A stretch of DNA of 40,971 nucleotides from Amycolatopsis coloradensis (lineage in GTDB: Bacteria; Actinomycetota; Actinomycetes; Mycobacteriales; Pseudonocardiaceae), in contig NZ_CP150484.1 in the NCBI RefSeq assembly GCF_037997115.1, forward strand, positions 4,326,396 to 4,367,366. The letters are read 5' to 3'. Below the pieces are notes generated by a model. That model did not search any database. It saw only the letters and a program-made list of their open reading frames with translations, and was not told the DNA's origin. The position numbers and the translations under genes are program-made. Positions within the stretch are counted from its first letter, which is position 1. The number at the start of each line of letters is the position of its first letter. Shown piece after piece: positions 7,549-15,361 of this stretch.

Positions 7549-9420
7549 CTAGCCCAGCTGTTTGTCCACGAAACACCAGCGCCAGGTCTCGCCGGGTTCG
7601 TGGCTGCGCATCACCGGGTGCAGGGTGTCGTGGAAGTGCTCGGTCGCGTGCTTGCCCGGTGAGGAGTCGCAACAGGCGACGTTCCCGCATTTGACGCATT
7701 CGCGCAGGTGCACCCAGGTCATCCCGTTCTCGACGCAGACGGCGCACACGTCCGGGGAGCTGGGTTCGATCGCGGGCCACTCCTTGGTCAGATGTTTGCA
7801 GGTTCCCGCCGTCGCGGCGGGGGTGCGCAGTTCCCGATCGGAGTCCGGCACGGTTTCCTCCTCCCTGTCCAGCATGGATTCCTCGATGTCGAGGCGTTCG
7901 AGGATCCGGCGCAGGACATCATCATCGGCCATTCCGGAGTCACGCGCCTCCAGGAACTTCTCCCGTTCGACTTCGAGCAGCCGCAGCCGCAGCCGCCGAT
8001 ACGCGTCGCTCGGGGTTTCGGACAGCGCGCTCTGCCTGCCGAGTTCCTCCCAAGCCGAGTCCGAGCGGTGCTGGAGCCGGCTGCGCAGACGTTCGACGAT
8101 GTCGTCGGGGTCCTCGGGAGTCCGGATCTTCTCCAGCTCTTCGAGGGCGGCCCTGGTCATGTCGTGGAGCACGGCCGCTTCCTGCAGCGCGTCCTCGGCC
8201 GGATCGGGTGGCGGCAGTTTCAGGCGGCGCACCAGCACCGGCAGCGTCGTCCCGTGCAGCAGCAGCGTTCCCGCCACCACGACGAACGCGACCAGGACCA
8301 GCACGGCCCGCTGCGGGGTGTCCGCGGGCAGCACGAACGCGGCCGCGAGCGTGACGACACCGCGCATGCCCGCCCACGCGATCACGGCCGAGTACCGCCA
8401 CGGCCAGGCGTGCCGGCGGAATACCCGCCGCGCCAGGCCGATACCCGCCATCCAGACGACCCGGGTGACGATGGTCGCGGCCAGGGTGGCGGCGCAGATC
8501 AGCACCAGTTCCAGCGCGGTCAGCCCGCTGTCGCCGACCTCGGTCATGATCCGGCGGACCTGGAGCCCGATCAGCAGGAAGACGATGTTCTCCAGCAGGA
8601 ACTGGATGGTCTGCCAGTTCAGCCTGCTGGCCAGCCGGGAGCGGCCCGAAAGCATGCTCGGCGCCTTGTGCCCCAGGATCAGCCCAGCGACGACCACGGC
8701 GATCACGCCGGAACCGTGGATCGCCTCGGCGGCGAGATAGGCGACGAACGGGACCACCAGGGAGAGCGCGGTGTCGGTGACCGGATCTTCGAGGCGGGTG
8801 CGGATCAGCGCGGCGAGCGCGCCGACGGCGACCCCGATCACCAGCCCGCCGCCCGCGGCCAGCAGGAAATCCCCGCCGACCTGCAGCAGGCTCACCGAAC
8901 CGGCGATGGCCGCGATGGCGGTCCGCAACGCGACCAGCGCGGCCGCGTCGTTGAACAGGCTTTCGCCCTCCAGCAGCCTGGTCAGCTTGCGCGGCATCCC
9001 GACCTTGCGGGCGACGGCGGTGGCCGCGACCGCGTCGGGCGGCGCGACCACCGCGCCGATGGCGAGCCCGGCGGCCAGCGGCAGACCGGGGATCACCAGC
9101 CACGCCACGACCCCGACCACGGCCGTGGTGAAGATGACGAGCCCCACCGACAGCAGCAGGATCGGCCCGCGGTTGCGGCGGAAGTCGATGAGCGACGTGC
9201 GGATCGCGGTGGCGTAAAGCAGCGGGGGCAGCAGCCCCAGCAATACGACCTCCGGGTCCAGTTCGTATTCCGGGACACCTGGCACGTACGAGGCGACGAC
9301 CCCGACCGCGATCAGGCACAGCGGCGCCGACCAGTCGAGTTTCCGCGCCGCGGCGGTGACCAGGAGGACGGCCACCACCAGTGCCACTAGTTCTACCGCG
9401 ATCTCCACGCCGCTCATCAT
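7549..9420 (-). CDS. CPA1 Na+/H+ antiporter fused to a UBP-type zinc finger
   Basis: The N-terminal part (about 1-400) is a 12-helix NhaP/CPA1 exchanger with GAVVAPPDAVAATAV and EGESLFNDAAALV, the ion-binding helices. A charged cytoplasmic linker (about 400-540) rich in E and R follows. The last ~85 residues form a zf-UBP domain with CKHL, CAVC, CVKCGNVACC and a run of histidines. In eukaryotes zf-UBP binds the free ubiquitin C-terminus; the bacterial partner is unknown. ATG at 9420 (623 residues) is preferred because the longer reading from 9447 would begin inside a perfect palindrome that looks like the upstream operon's terminator. The antiporter role is known for the family; ion choice is not shown. 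Confidence 0.9.
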   Translation of the reverse strand: MMSGVEIAVELVALVVAVLLVTAAARKLDWSAPLCLIAVGVVASYVPGVPEYELDPEVVLLGLLPPLLYATAIRTSLIDFRRNRGPILLLSVGLVIFTTAVVGVVAWLVIPGLPLAAGLAIGAVVAPPDAVAATAVARKVGMPRKLTRLLEGESLFNDAAALVALRTAIAAIAGSVSLLQVGGDFLLAAGGGLVIGVAVGALAALIRTRLEDPVTDTALSLVVPFVAYLAAEAIHGSGVIAVVVAGLILGHKAPSMLSGRSRLASRLNWQTIQFLLENIVFLLIGLQVRRIMTEVGDSGLTALELVLICAATLAATIVTRVVWMAGIGLARRVFRRHAWPWRYSAVIAWAGMRGVVTLAAAFVLPADTPQRAVLVLVAFVVVAGTLLLHGTTLPVLVRRLKLPPPDPAEDALQEAAVLHDMTRAALEELEKIRTPEDPDDIVERLRSRLQHRSDSAWEELGRQSALSETPSDAYRRLRLRLLEVEREKFLEARDSGMADDDVLRRILERLDIEESMLDREEETVPDSDRELRTPAATAGTCKHLTKEWPAIEPSSPDVCAVCVENGMTWVHLRECVKCGNVACCDSSPGKHATEHFHDTLHPVMRSHEPGETWRWCFVDKQLG

Positions 9421-9429
9421 CACCCGGGA

Positions 9430-9453
9430 GCCTCGGTGCGCGCGCACCGAGGC
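9430..9453 (-). terminator. Perfect 24-bp palindrome, likely terminator of the AraC/VOC operon
   Basis: The sequence from 9430 to 9453 is its own reverse complement (half site GCCTCGGTGCGC). It lies just past the stop of the VOC gene at 9458 and just before the antiporter start at 9420. It could terminate the upstream pair. Confidence 0.6.
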
Positions 9454-9457
9454 CGGG

Positions 9458-9853
9458 CTACCGCTCCTCGAACCGCACCAGATTGCCCGCCGGGTCGCGG
9501 AAAGAGCAGTCGAAGGCGCCGTAGGACTGCTTCATCGGTTCTTGGACGACGTCCACTCCCGCCGCCTGGATCCGGTCGAAGGTGGCGATCAGGTCCGGGG
9601 TGGACAGCACGATGATCCCGTGGACGCCCTTGGCCATCAGTTCGGCGATCGTGGCGCGTTCCTCGTCGGTGATCTCCGGATCGGCGGCGGGCGGGTGGAG
9701 CACGAGCGACGTCTCCGGCTGCCCCGGCGGGCCGACCGTGGCCTGGCGCGGGCCTTGGGCACGCACCTCGAAGCCCAGGATGTCGCGATAGAAGGAAAGT
9801 GAAGCCTCGAGATCGTCTGCCGGGAGGTAGGACGCCTGAATCGAGAGGGTCAT
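9458..9853 (-). CDS. VOC-family protein (glyoxalase/bleomycin-resistance fold)
   Basis: This 131-residue protein has the vicinal-oxygen-chelate fold: an N-terminal repeat (SYLPADDLEASLSFYRDILGFEV) and a C-terminal repeat ending DPAGNLVRFEER. Members include glyoxalases, dioxygenases and resistance proteins that bind a metal or small ligand. The substrate is unknown. The ATG at 9853 lies 5 bp after the stop of the AraC-type regulator on the same strand, so the two form a two-gene unit; such AraC-VOC pairs are common in actinomycetes. Confidence 0.9.
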   Translation of the reverse strand: MTLSIQASYLPADDLEASLSFYRDILGFEVRAQGPRQATVGPPGQPETSLVLHPPAADPEITDEERATIAELMAKGVHGIIVLSTPDLIATFDRIQAAGVDVVQEPMKQSYGAFDCSFRDPAGNLVRFEER

Positions 9854-9858
9854 ACGAC

Positions 9859-10302
9859 TCAAGGTAGGTCGGCGCGCGGAGGCGTCGCTTCTCGATTCCT
9901 GATCGGTCGCATGACCTGTTTGACGACGCAGCCGGGCATGCCCCGGCCGTCCTCCGCCGCCTGTTTGCGGTACGCGCTCGGCGAGATGCCGACCAGTTCG
10001 GAGAACCGCGTGCTGAACGTGCCCAGCGACGAGAAACCGACGTCGAAGCAGACCTCGGTGACCGACATGTCCCCGCGCCGCAGCAGCATCATGGCCCGCT
10101 CGATCCGGCGGGTCATCAGGTAGCTGTACGGCGATTCGCCGTACGCGGCGCGGAACTCGCGGCTGAGGTGCCCGGCGGAGACGTGCACGCCGCGGGCCAG
10201 CGCCTCGACGTCCAAGGGCTGCGCGTAGTCGCGATCGATCCGGTCGCGGACACGGCGCAGCATCGCCAGGTCCCGCAGGCGCGGGTCGGGTTTGCCGGTC
10301 AC
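9859..10302 (-). CDS. Short AraC-family regulator
   Basis: This is essentially a free-standing AraC DNA-binding domain of 147 residues. The two HTH units are at about 20-65 (VEALARGVHVSAGHLSREFRAAYG) and 70-115 (VTEVCFDVGFSSLGTFSTRFSELVG), ending ISPSAYRKQ. GTG at 10302 is preferred to the more upstream GTG at 10320: a TACGCT box lies 6 bp before it, which would suit a leaderless message. The VOC gene follows after 5 bp and is probably its target. Confidence 0.85.
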   Translation of the reverse strand: MTGKPDPRLRDLAMLRRVRDRIDRDYAQPLDVEALARGVHVSAGHLSREFRAAYGESPYSYLMTRRIERAMMLLRRGDMSVTEVCFDVGFSSLGTFSTRFSELVGISPSAYRKQAAEDGRGMPGCVVKQVMRPIRNREATPPRADLP

Positions 10303-10331
10303 CCGGAAAGCGTAACCCACGCCCGACGGGA

Positions 10332-10363
10332 GAGGCCCCCTCGCCGGGTGGCGAAGGGGCCTC
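10332..10363 (-). terminator. Terminator hairpin of csxA
   Basis: Arms of 14 bases at 10332-10345 and 10350-10363 (starting GAGGCCCC and ending GGGGCCTC) pair with one mismatch around a GGGT loop. It lies 15 bp past the csxA stop on the minus strand. Confidence 0.75.
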
Positions 10364-10377
10364 GGGCGACTCCCGGT

Positions 10378-13300
10378 CTAGAGGGTGATCTTGTCGATGT
10401 TGGGGCCGCCGTTCGTCGTGGTGGCGACCGCCTTGATCTTGTTCGCACCCGCCGCCAGTGTCACCTTGACGGCTCTGGTCGTCCAGTTCGGCCAGGCCCC
10501 GGTGCCGCCGAAGCCGACACCGGAAGCGCTGATCGAGCCGTTGACCGAGAAGTCCAGCGGCCGGTTCGCCGTCGTCCCGTTCGCGTAGCGGACGACCACG
10601 TCGTAGGTGCCCGCCGCCGGGACGTCGACCGTCCACTCGACCGAGCTGCCCGCGACGTTGTCGTAGTTGACGAAGCCGGTGCCGGTGAACCCGGCGTGGT
10701 TCGACTCCACCGCGCCCCGGTCGATCGTGGCGTCCTCGGCCTGGTAGTCGACCGGGGTGCCGGGGCCGGAGCCGTCGGCGGGGACGGTCTGCGTGCCGGT
10801 GTTCCAGCCCGAGACGCGGACCGAAGGCTTGGAGCCCTTGAGATCGGCGGTGCGGTACTTCGCGGTCAGCGTGGTCGTTTCACCCGGCCACAGGCTGACC
10901 GCGTTGTCGTTCCACTCCACCGGAAGTACCGGCTTGCCCGCGGCGTCCACGACCTTCGAGTCGACGTAGAACGCCGGGAGCTTGCCGCTCGAGGTGTTCT
11001 TCAGCGTCACGGTGGTCGTGGTGGTGCCGTCGGCGCCGGCGACCGACTTCGCCGTCGCGCTGACCGCGGACTGCCCGAGGTTCTTCAGGCCGGACAGGTC
11101 GGCGTAACCCGACTGAGGCGTGTAGTACCAGTCGCTGCCGCCCCAGTTCAGCGTGTCAGCTTTGGTGGAGAGCCAGTACACGTTCCGGCTGACCTCCTTG
11201 CCGGACGAGTCGGTGAGCACCAGCTTCGCCAGGTACGTCGTCGACAGTCCGGTCACCGCCGGGACGGTGACCGCGGTGGCCTTGGCACCCAGCGCGCCGA
11301 CCGACAGCCCGGTCTTGGTGTTGCTGTACTTCTCCGTGCCGTCGAGGTTGTACAGCTTCGTGGTCGCCGTCAGCCCGGTCGCCGCGTTCGACGTCTGGTT
11401 GATCACCACGACCGACCGATTGTCGTGCGAGTACTGGATGTGCAGCGGCTCGTTGGCCTTCTTCGCCCCGTAGTAGGCGCCGTTCTGGTCCATGTAGGCG
11501 TCGAACAGCTGCCAGTGCAGCGAGGTCCACGGACTGTTGAGCATCCAGTAGATCAACCCGGTCGACGGGTTGGTCGAATCGGTGTAGTTGCGCGAGTGCG
11601 ACTCGAACTCCGCGCGGACGTTCTCGTACTGCGCGAGCTGCGCCTTCCGTACGAAGTCGGTCAGATCCGCCGGCGCGCCGTAGCGCTTGGTGAGCGCGTT
11701 GGCGAACAGCTCCAGGTTCGCGAACGTCGTCGACGAAGAACGGTGGTACTGGGGTGCCGACGGGTCCTTCCACATCGTTTCCAGTTCACTGGCCGACATC
11801 ATCCGCTTCAACGTGTCCATCGTCGGGATGTCGACGCCCGCGCTGGTCTCGGAGTTGAAACTCCACGCGCCGCCACGGTCCTTCTGCGACTTGTCGTACC
11901 AGTAGACGGGCGGGACGTAGTCGTACGGGCCGTTCATCTTCATGCCGGAAGCGCCCGTGATCGGGGACGGCCTCTTCGACGCCGACGGGATCACCGGGAG
12001 GGTGAAGTCGGCGGCCTTCATCGCGTCGAGGTAGCCCTGCTCGATCCGCCGGTCCGGCGCGAAGTCGCTGCCGATGTGGAAGGAGATGACGCTCGGGTGG
12101 TCACGCAGGCGCTCGGCCTCGGAGAACATCGACGCCTTGGCGATCGGGTAGTCCGACTCGACCCACGGCTCGCCCTTCTCCTCGCCGTTGACATGCCCCT
12201 CCCATTTGTCGCAGCATTCCCAGCCGGGCATGGTCAGCACGCCGAGATCGTCGGCGAGGTCGAAGAACTCGTCCGGCTCGATGTGGCCTTCCAGCCGGAC
12301 CGTGTTGAGCCCGAGGTTCAGCACGTACTTGAGCTTGTCGGCCGCCGCGGTCTCGTTCCAGCGCAGGAACAGGTCCGGCGTGTAGCCGCCACCCCTGATC
12401 AGCAGCGGTTTGCCGTTGACGCTGTACTGCCGCCCGCCGCTGGAGTTCAGCGGCGCCTTGACGTCGCGGACACCGAACTTCGACTTGGAGGTGTCCGACG
12501 GCGTTCCGCCGACACTCGCGGTCAGGTCGAGTTCGTACCGGTGCTGGCCGCCCATCCCGGCGGGCCACCAGAGGTCGGGTTTGTCGAGGCCGACCACGCC
12601 GAAGGTGACCGTCTTGCGTTCCTTGGCGGCCAGCGAGACCGTCTGGGTGATCGGCTTGCCCGCGACGGTGCCGGCGACGGTGGCCTGCACCGCGTTCGCC
12701 GAGTCGTTGCGGACGTCGGCCTTCACCGTCAGGTCGGCGCGGTCCAGCGAGGAGTTCAGCTTCTGGACCACGTGGGCGCTGCGCAGCGCGACCGGGCCGC
12801 TGCGGCGGACGAGGACGTCGCGCACGATGCCCATGTTCTGGTCCGGCGGGGTCTGCGCCCAGTCGATCCAGCCCATCGAGAGGTCGTTGTTGGGGTCGTT
12901 GGGGTAGACCTTGAACGCGACGCTGTTGACGCCCTGGCGCACGTGCGCGGTGATGTCGAGGTCGTGGCGGGTGTAGGCGCCGTTGACCTGGTCCTTCGTC
13001 GCGATCCTGGTGCCGTTGACCCAGACGTCGGCCTTGGAGAGCACGCCGCTGAAGTCGAGGTACGTGCGCTTCGAGGTGTCGTCGACGTTCAGATCCGTGC
13101 GGTACCACCACGGCACCGAGAACTGCGCGGTCGGGACGTTCTTCATGTTCGTCGAGTAGAACGGGTCGGCGTACTTGCCGTTCTGCAGCAATCCGGCGTA
13201 GACCGTCGAGCGCGACGACACCGGGTACCAGCCGGCGGTGGGGAAGCCCGGCTTCGACACCGCCGAGTCGTCGCTGACCTGTGCCGAAGACTGGATCACG

Positions 13301-13470
13301 TAGCCGGGGATCGGGGTGGCGTTGCCCGCGGCGGCGCCGACGGACAGGGGGACGGCCACTTCCGCGCCGGTGGCGGCGGGGGCGGTGGTCACCCCGCAGA
13401 CCGCGGCGGCCAGCGCGGTGACGGTCATGGCCAGTAACGGGATCCGGGTTCTCTTCTGCCGAAAACTCAC
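10378..13470 (-). CDS. csxA: Exo-beta-D-glucosaminidase, GH2, secreted (CsxA-like)
   Basis: This 1030-residue secreted glycosidase releases glucosamine from the non-reducing end of chitosan oligomers if it acts like CsxA. A signal peptide covers about 1-35. A GH2 sugar-binding domain (about 80-230), an Ig-like domain (230-335) and the TIM barrel (340-600) follow. D469 in FHIGSDFAPD and E541 in FNSETSAG match the acid/base and nucleophile I recall for A. orientalis CsxA (1032 residues). Two further beta domains lead to a C-terminal CBM35 (about 905-1030, starting YQAEDA). The start is GTG at 13470, behind a GAGGAGG site. A palindrome at 13515-13533 is its likely operator. Substrate identity is inferred from family and residue positions. 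Confidence 0.92.
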   Translation of the reverse strand: MSFRQKRTRIPLLAMTVTALAAAVCGVTTAPAATGAEVAVPLSVGAAAGNATPIPGYVIQSSAQVSDDSAVSKPGFPTAGWYPVSSRSTVYAGLLQNGKYADPFYSTNMKNVPTAQFSVPWWYRTDLNVDDTSKRTYLDFSGVLSKADVWVNGTRIATKDQVNGAYTRHDLDITAHVRQGVNSVAFKVYPNDPNNDLSMGWIDWAQTPPDQNMGIVRDVLVRRSGPVALRSAHVVQKLNSSLDRADLTVKADVRNDSANAVQATVAGTVAGKPITQTVSLAAKERKTVTFGVVGLDKPDLWWPAGMGGQHRYELDLTASVGGTPSDTSKSKFGVRDVKAPLNSSGGRQYSVNGKPLLIRGGGYTPDLFLRWNETAAADKLKYVLNLGLNTVRLEGHIEPDEFFDLADDLGVLTMPGWECCDKWEGHVNGEEKGEPWVESDYPIAKASMFSEAERLRDHPSVISFHIGSDFAPDRRIEQGYLDAMKAADFTLPVIPSASKRPSPITGASGMKMNGPYDYVPPVYWYDKSQKDRGGAWSFNSETSAGVDIPTMDTLKRMMSASELETMWKDPSAPQYHRSSSTTFANLELFANALTKRYGAPADLTDFVRKAQLAQYENVRAEFESHSRNYTDSTNPSTGLIYWMLNSPWTSLHWQLFDAYMDQNGAYYGAKKANEPLHIQYSHDNRSVVVINQTSNAATGLTATTKLYNLDGTEKYSNTKTGLSVGALGAKATAVTVPAVTGLSTTYLAKLVLTDSSGKEVSRNVYWLSTKADTLNWGGSDWYYTPQSGYADLSGLKNLGQSAVSATAKSVAGADGTTTTTVTLKNTSSGKLPAFYVDSKVVDAAGKPVLPVEWNDNAVSLWPGETTTLTAKYRTADLKGSKPSVRVSGWNTGTQTVPADGSGPGTPVDYQAEDATIDRGAVESNHAGFTGTGFVNYDNVAGSSVEWTVDVPAAGTYDVVVRYANGTTANRPLDFSVNGSISASGVGFGGTGAWPNWTTRAVKVTLAAGANKIKAVATTTNGGPNIDKITL

Positions 13471-13514
13471 GAGCGCGCCTCCTCGGGCACACGGCGGCGG
13501 ACCTTGGCGAAATC

Positions 13515-13533
13515 GTTAAGAAAGTTCCCTAAC
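13515..13533. promoter_or_regulatory. Candidate operator upstream of csxA (ROK/CsnR type)
   Basis: GTTAAGAAAGTTCCCTAAC lies 45 bp upstream of the csxA start. The outer hexamers GTTAAG and CCTAAC are inverted repeats with one mismatch. Actinomycete chitosanase genes are known to be repressed by ROK-family CsnR at palindromes of this general look; that link is from memory. No ROK regulator lies in the window. Confidence 0.5.
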
Positions 13534-13593
13534 AATATTGGAGGAGATAGTAGCCGCCACGTCACGCGGAGAACAGACCTTGCACCGGGTTCG

Positions 13594-13980
13594 TCAGTTG
13601 ACGGGTGCCACGTAGCTCCACTGTCCGTCGGCGCGGACGAAGCGGCTTTTCTCGTGCATGCTGCCGGGGTGGCGATGCTGCCGGTAGTGGGCCCGGAACT
13701 CCACGGTGCCCTCGTTCTCCAGCAGTCCGCCGCCGGTCTTGCCGAGGATCTCCAGGAACGTCCAGCGTTGCCCGGGATCGAGCTCGAGATCGGCGGGCCT
13801 GGTCTTCGGGTGCCAGGTCTTCGTGAGGTATTCGGTGTCGCCGACGGCGAACGCGCTGAACCGCGACCGCATCAGGAGTTCGGCGGTCGGCGCGGTCGCG
13901 GCTCCCCGGTGGAAGCGGCCGCAGCACACGCCATAGGGCTCGCCAAGGCCGCAGGGGCAACGGGACTCGTCGGTGATCAC
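13594..13980 (-). CDS. YchJ-family protein with SEC-C-like zinc motif
   Basis: This 128-residue protein begins with a cysteine-rich SEC-C-like motif (RCPCGLGEPYGVCCGRFH, about 7-24) followed by the NTF2-like body typical of YchJ/UPF0225 (TAELLMRSRFSAFAVGD, YLTKTWHP, FLEILG and a final WSYV). The precise role is not known. The start ATG at 13980 gives the motif at the usual place near the N-terminus. It follows the DUF1801 gene on the same strand after 13 bp. Confidence 0.88.
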   Translation of the reverse strand: MITDESRCPCGLGEPYGVCCGRFHRGAATAPTAELLMRSRFSAFAVGDTEYLTKTWHPKTRPADLELDPGQRWTFLEILGKTGGGLLENEGTVEFRAHYRQHRHPGSMHEKSRFVRADGQWSYVAPVN

Positions 13981-13993
13981 GCCGCCGATTGTG

Positions 13994-14371
13994 TCACCGC
14001 GCCGCCGCGGTGGTTTCGAGGTCTCGCGCCTGCTTGAGCCAAGCGGTGAACAGGGCGGCGTCGATGTCTTCGACGGAGCGCAGCTTGACGTGCGCCATCT
14101 CCCGCGCGCTCGCCTCCAGCCTGCCGGACTCGTCGTCGACGAGCTGCCCCTTCCACAGGGCGAAGGTGACGTACGACGAGTAAGCCTTCATCAGGCAGAT
14201 GAGGTTCTTCCCGACGGCTTCGCCGGCGCTCCACGTCGGGGAGGCGTGGTACATCGCCTCGATGGAACCCGGCAGGGCGGCGTTGACGATCGGGCGCAAC
14301 GCGCTGGCGACTTCGCGCAGGTTCTCGGGCAGAGCGGCGATGTAGTCGTCGACGTTCGCGAACTTGGCCAT
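13994..14371 (-). CDS. DUF1801-domain protein
   Basis: This 125-residue protein has the DUF1801 (YdhG-like) fold: NVDDYIAALPENLREVASALRPIV near the start and the YVTFALWKGQLV core. These domains resemble iron-sulfur scaffold or frataxin-like folds, but function is unclear. The frame is open to 14431; ATG at 14371 is chosen because GAAGGAG lies 9 bases upstream and the family begins there. It follows the HhH gene on the same strand, and YchJ follows it after 13 bp. Small HhH proteins are often found next to DUF1801. Confidence 0.85.
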   Translation of the reverse strand: MAKFANVDDYIAALPENLREVASALRPIVNAALPGSIEAMYHASPTWSAGEAVGKNLICLMKAYSSYVTFALWKGQLVDDESGRLEASAREMAHVKLRSVEDIDAALFTAWLKQARDLETTAAAR

Positions 14372-14441
14372 GGCTCGTACTCCTTCGGTCGGTGTGGTGT
14401 ACAGCCAACCCCCGAAGGTCGAAGTTGTCAAGACAAAAAAA

Positions 14442-14645
14442 TTAGTCGGTGAGTTTGAATGTCTGACCTCGTGTTTCCAGCGCCTCGCGGATGATGCGGA
14501 GCGCTTTGGGGCCGACGCCGTGCAGGCTCGTGAGCTCGGCTTCGGTGGCGCGGGTGAAGTGCTCCAGCCGCGTGTAACCGGCCGCGGTGAAGGCGCGCGT
14601 CGCCGGGTTGCCGATGCCGGGCGGCAGGTCGGGCTGATCGTTCAT
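14442..14645 (-). CDS. Small helix-hairpin-helix DNA-binding protein
   Basis: This 67-residue protein resembles the helix-hairpin-helix fold of the RNA polymerase alpha C-terminal domain. Key parts are LPPGIGNPATRAF, GYTRLEHF, LTSLHGVGPKALRIIREAL (the hairpin, about 37-57) and a final TFKLTD. Sequence-independent DNA binding is likely. It lies upstream of the DUF1801 gene on the same strand with a 70-bp gap. Confidence 0.82.
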   Translation of the reverse strand: MNDQPDLPPGIGNPATRAFTAAGYTRLEHFTRATEAELTSLHGVGPKALRIIREALETRGQTFKLTD

Positions 14646-14703
14646 GGGTCCTCTTCGGTCGTGTCCGGCCTGGTCGCCTCCATTGTGGACCGCTGGTGCG
14701 GGG

Positions 14704-14988
14704 TCAAGGTGCGGGGAACTCGACCGCGACGTCGGCGGCGGTCTCCAGTGTCGCGTCGCTCGGTCGTCCTGAAGCTGGGGCGGATTCGGCGATCACGACC
14801 AGCTTCTTGGCCAGGCGGGAGTCGTAGTTCTTGCCGGTGAAGCGGCTTCCGGGCGGTGCCTCGCCGAAGAGCGCGACGTTGCCGGTGCCGTCCTTGTCGA
14901 CAAGCCGTTTCAGGTCGCTTGCCTCGCTCGACTTCGGCAAACTAACCGAACAAGTGTTCGTAATTTTACGCGACCGGCAAAAAGGCAA
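14704..14988 (-). CDS. Unrecognised small protein, start uncertain
   Basis: No family was recognised. The open frame codes 94 residues; the part after about residue 18 (LPKSSEASDLKRLVDKDG..., then SRLAKKLVVIAESAP) looks protein-like, while the first 17 residues lie over a perfect SOS-box sequence and are probably not translated. An in-frame TTG at 14940 is one possible start, but a candidate -10 (TTAGTT) on this strand would place the transcript start below it. It could be a truncated C-terminal fragment of a longer gene. The promoter context suggests damage control if it is real. Confidence 0.4.
   Translation of the reverse strand: MPFCRSRKITNTCSVSLPKSSEASDLKRLVDKDGTGNVALFGEAPPGSRFTGKNYDSRLAKKLVVIAESAPASGRPSDATLETAADVAVEFPAP
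14947..14960. promoter_or_regulatory. SOS box (LexA site) match
   Basis: CGAACAAGTGTTCG fits the Gram-positive and mycobacterial LexA consensus CGAACRNRYGTTYG at all positions. A TAATTT box follows directly on the plus strand (14961-14966) and a TTAGTT box on the minus strand (14940-14945), so LexA could govern transcription either way. No known DNA-repair gene is adjacent. Confidence 0.65.
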
Positions 14989-15361
14989 CTAACACTTAAG
15001 TATGATGTTTGCTCGCGTCAAGACCACGCAAAGAAAGGGGTGACACAATTAGTCGACTAAATGCGTCCGGCATACGAAGTGAGTGGTCGCGCCCCTCGCG
15101 AAAGGCCGTCGTTTCCGGGTCGACCGGGAAAGGTTCCTCGACGCCGAGACGCGGCGAAGTCCTCCGAGGAGCGCCACCACGAGAGAAGGGGCGAACCTGT
15201 CGGGGATCAAGGCGTTCTTCGCGCCCATCACCGAGTTGATCTCCGCCGAGGAAGGCGCCACCGAGGATTGCCGGGCATAGCCCACATACCGGGACAGGAA
15301 ATATCGTCGCCGCCGGCCCGTTGACCTGGGGGAACGAGCAAGGTCACGGAAGGGATCGGCG
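14989..15361. other. Intergenic region, AT-richer, with palindrome and tiny ORFs
   Basis: No confident gene. The stretch around 14940-15060 is clearly AT-richer than its surroundings. TTAGTCGACTAA at 15049-15060 is a perfect 12-bp palindrome. Plus-strand micro-ORFs overlap each other here (ATG 15003, GTG 15040, ATG 15061). Another frame from GTG 15083 to 15280 ends SGIKAFFAPITELISAEE and has a hydrophobic, protein-like C-terminus, but its N-terminal half is arginine-rich and looks non-coding. Confidence 0.45.

Noticed and set aside
10168..13437. Plus-strand open frame of 1089 codons
   Set aside because: It is the antisense shadow of csxA, made of R, G, V and D repeats without family signature.
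15083..15280. Possible small peptide precursor ending SGIKAFFAPITELISAEE
   Set aside because: Its end looks peptide-like, but no modification or export gene is near and the N-terminal half looks non-coding, so no peptide system is claimed.
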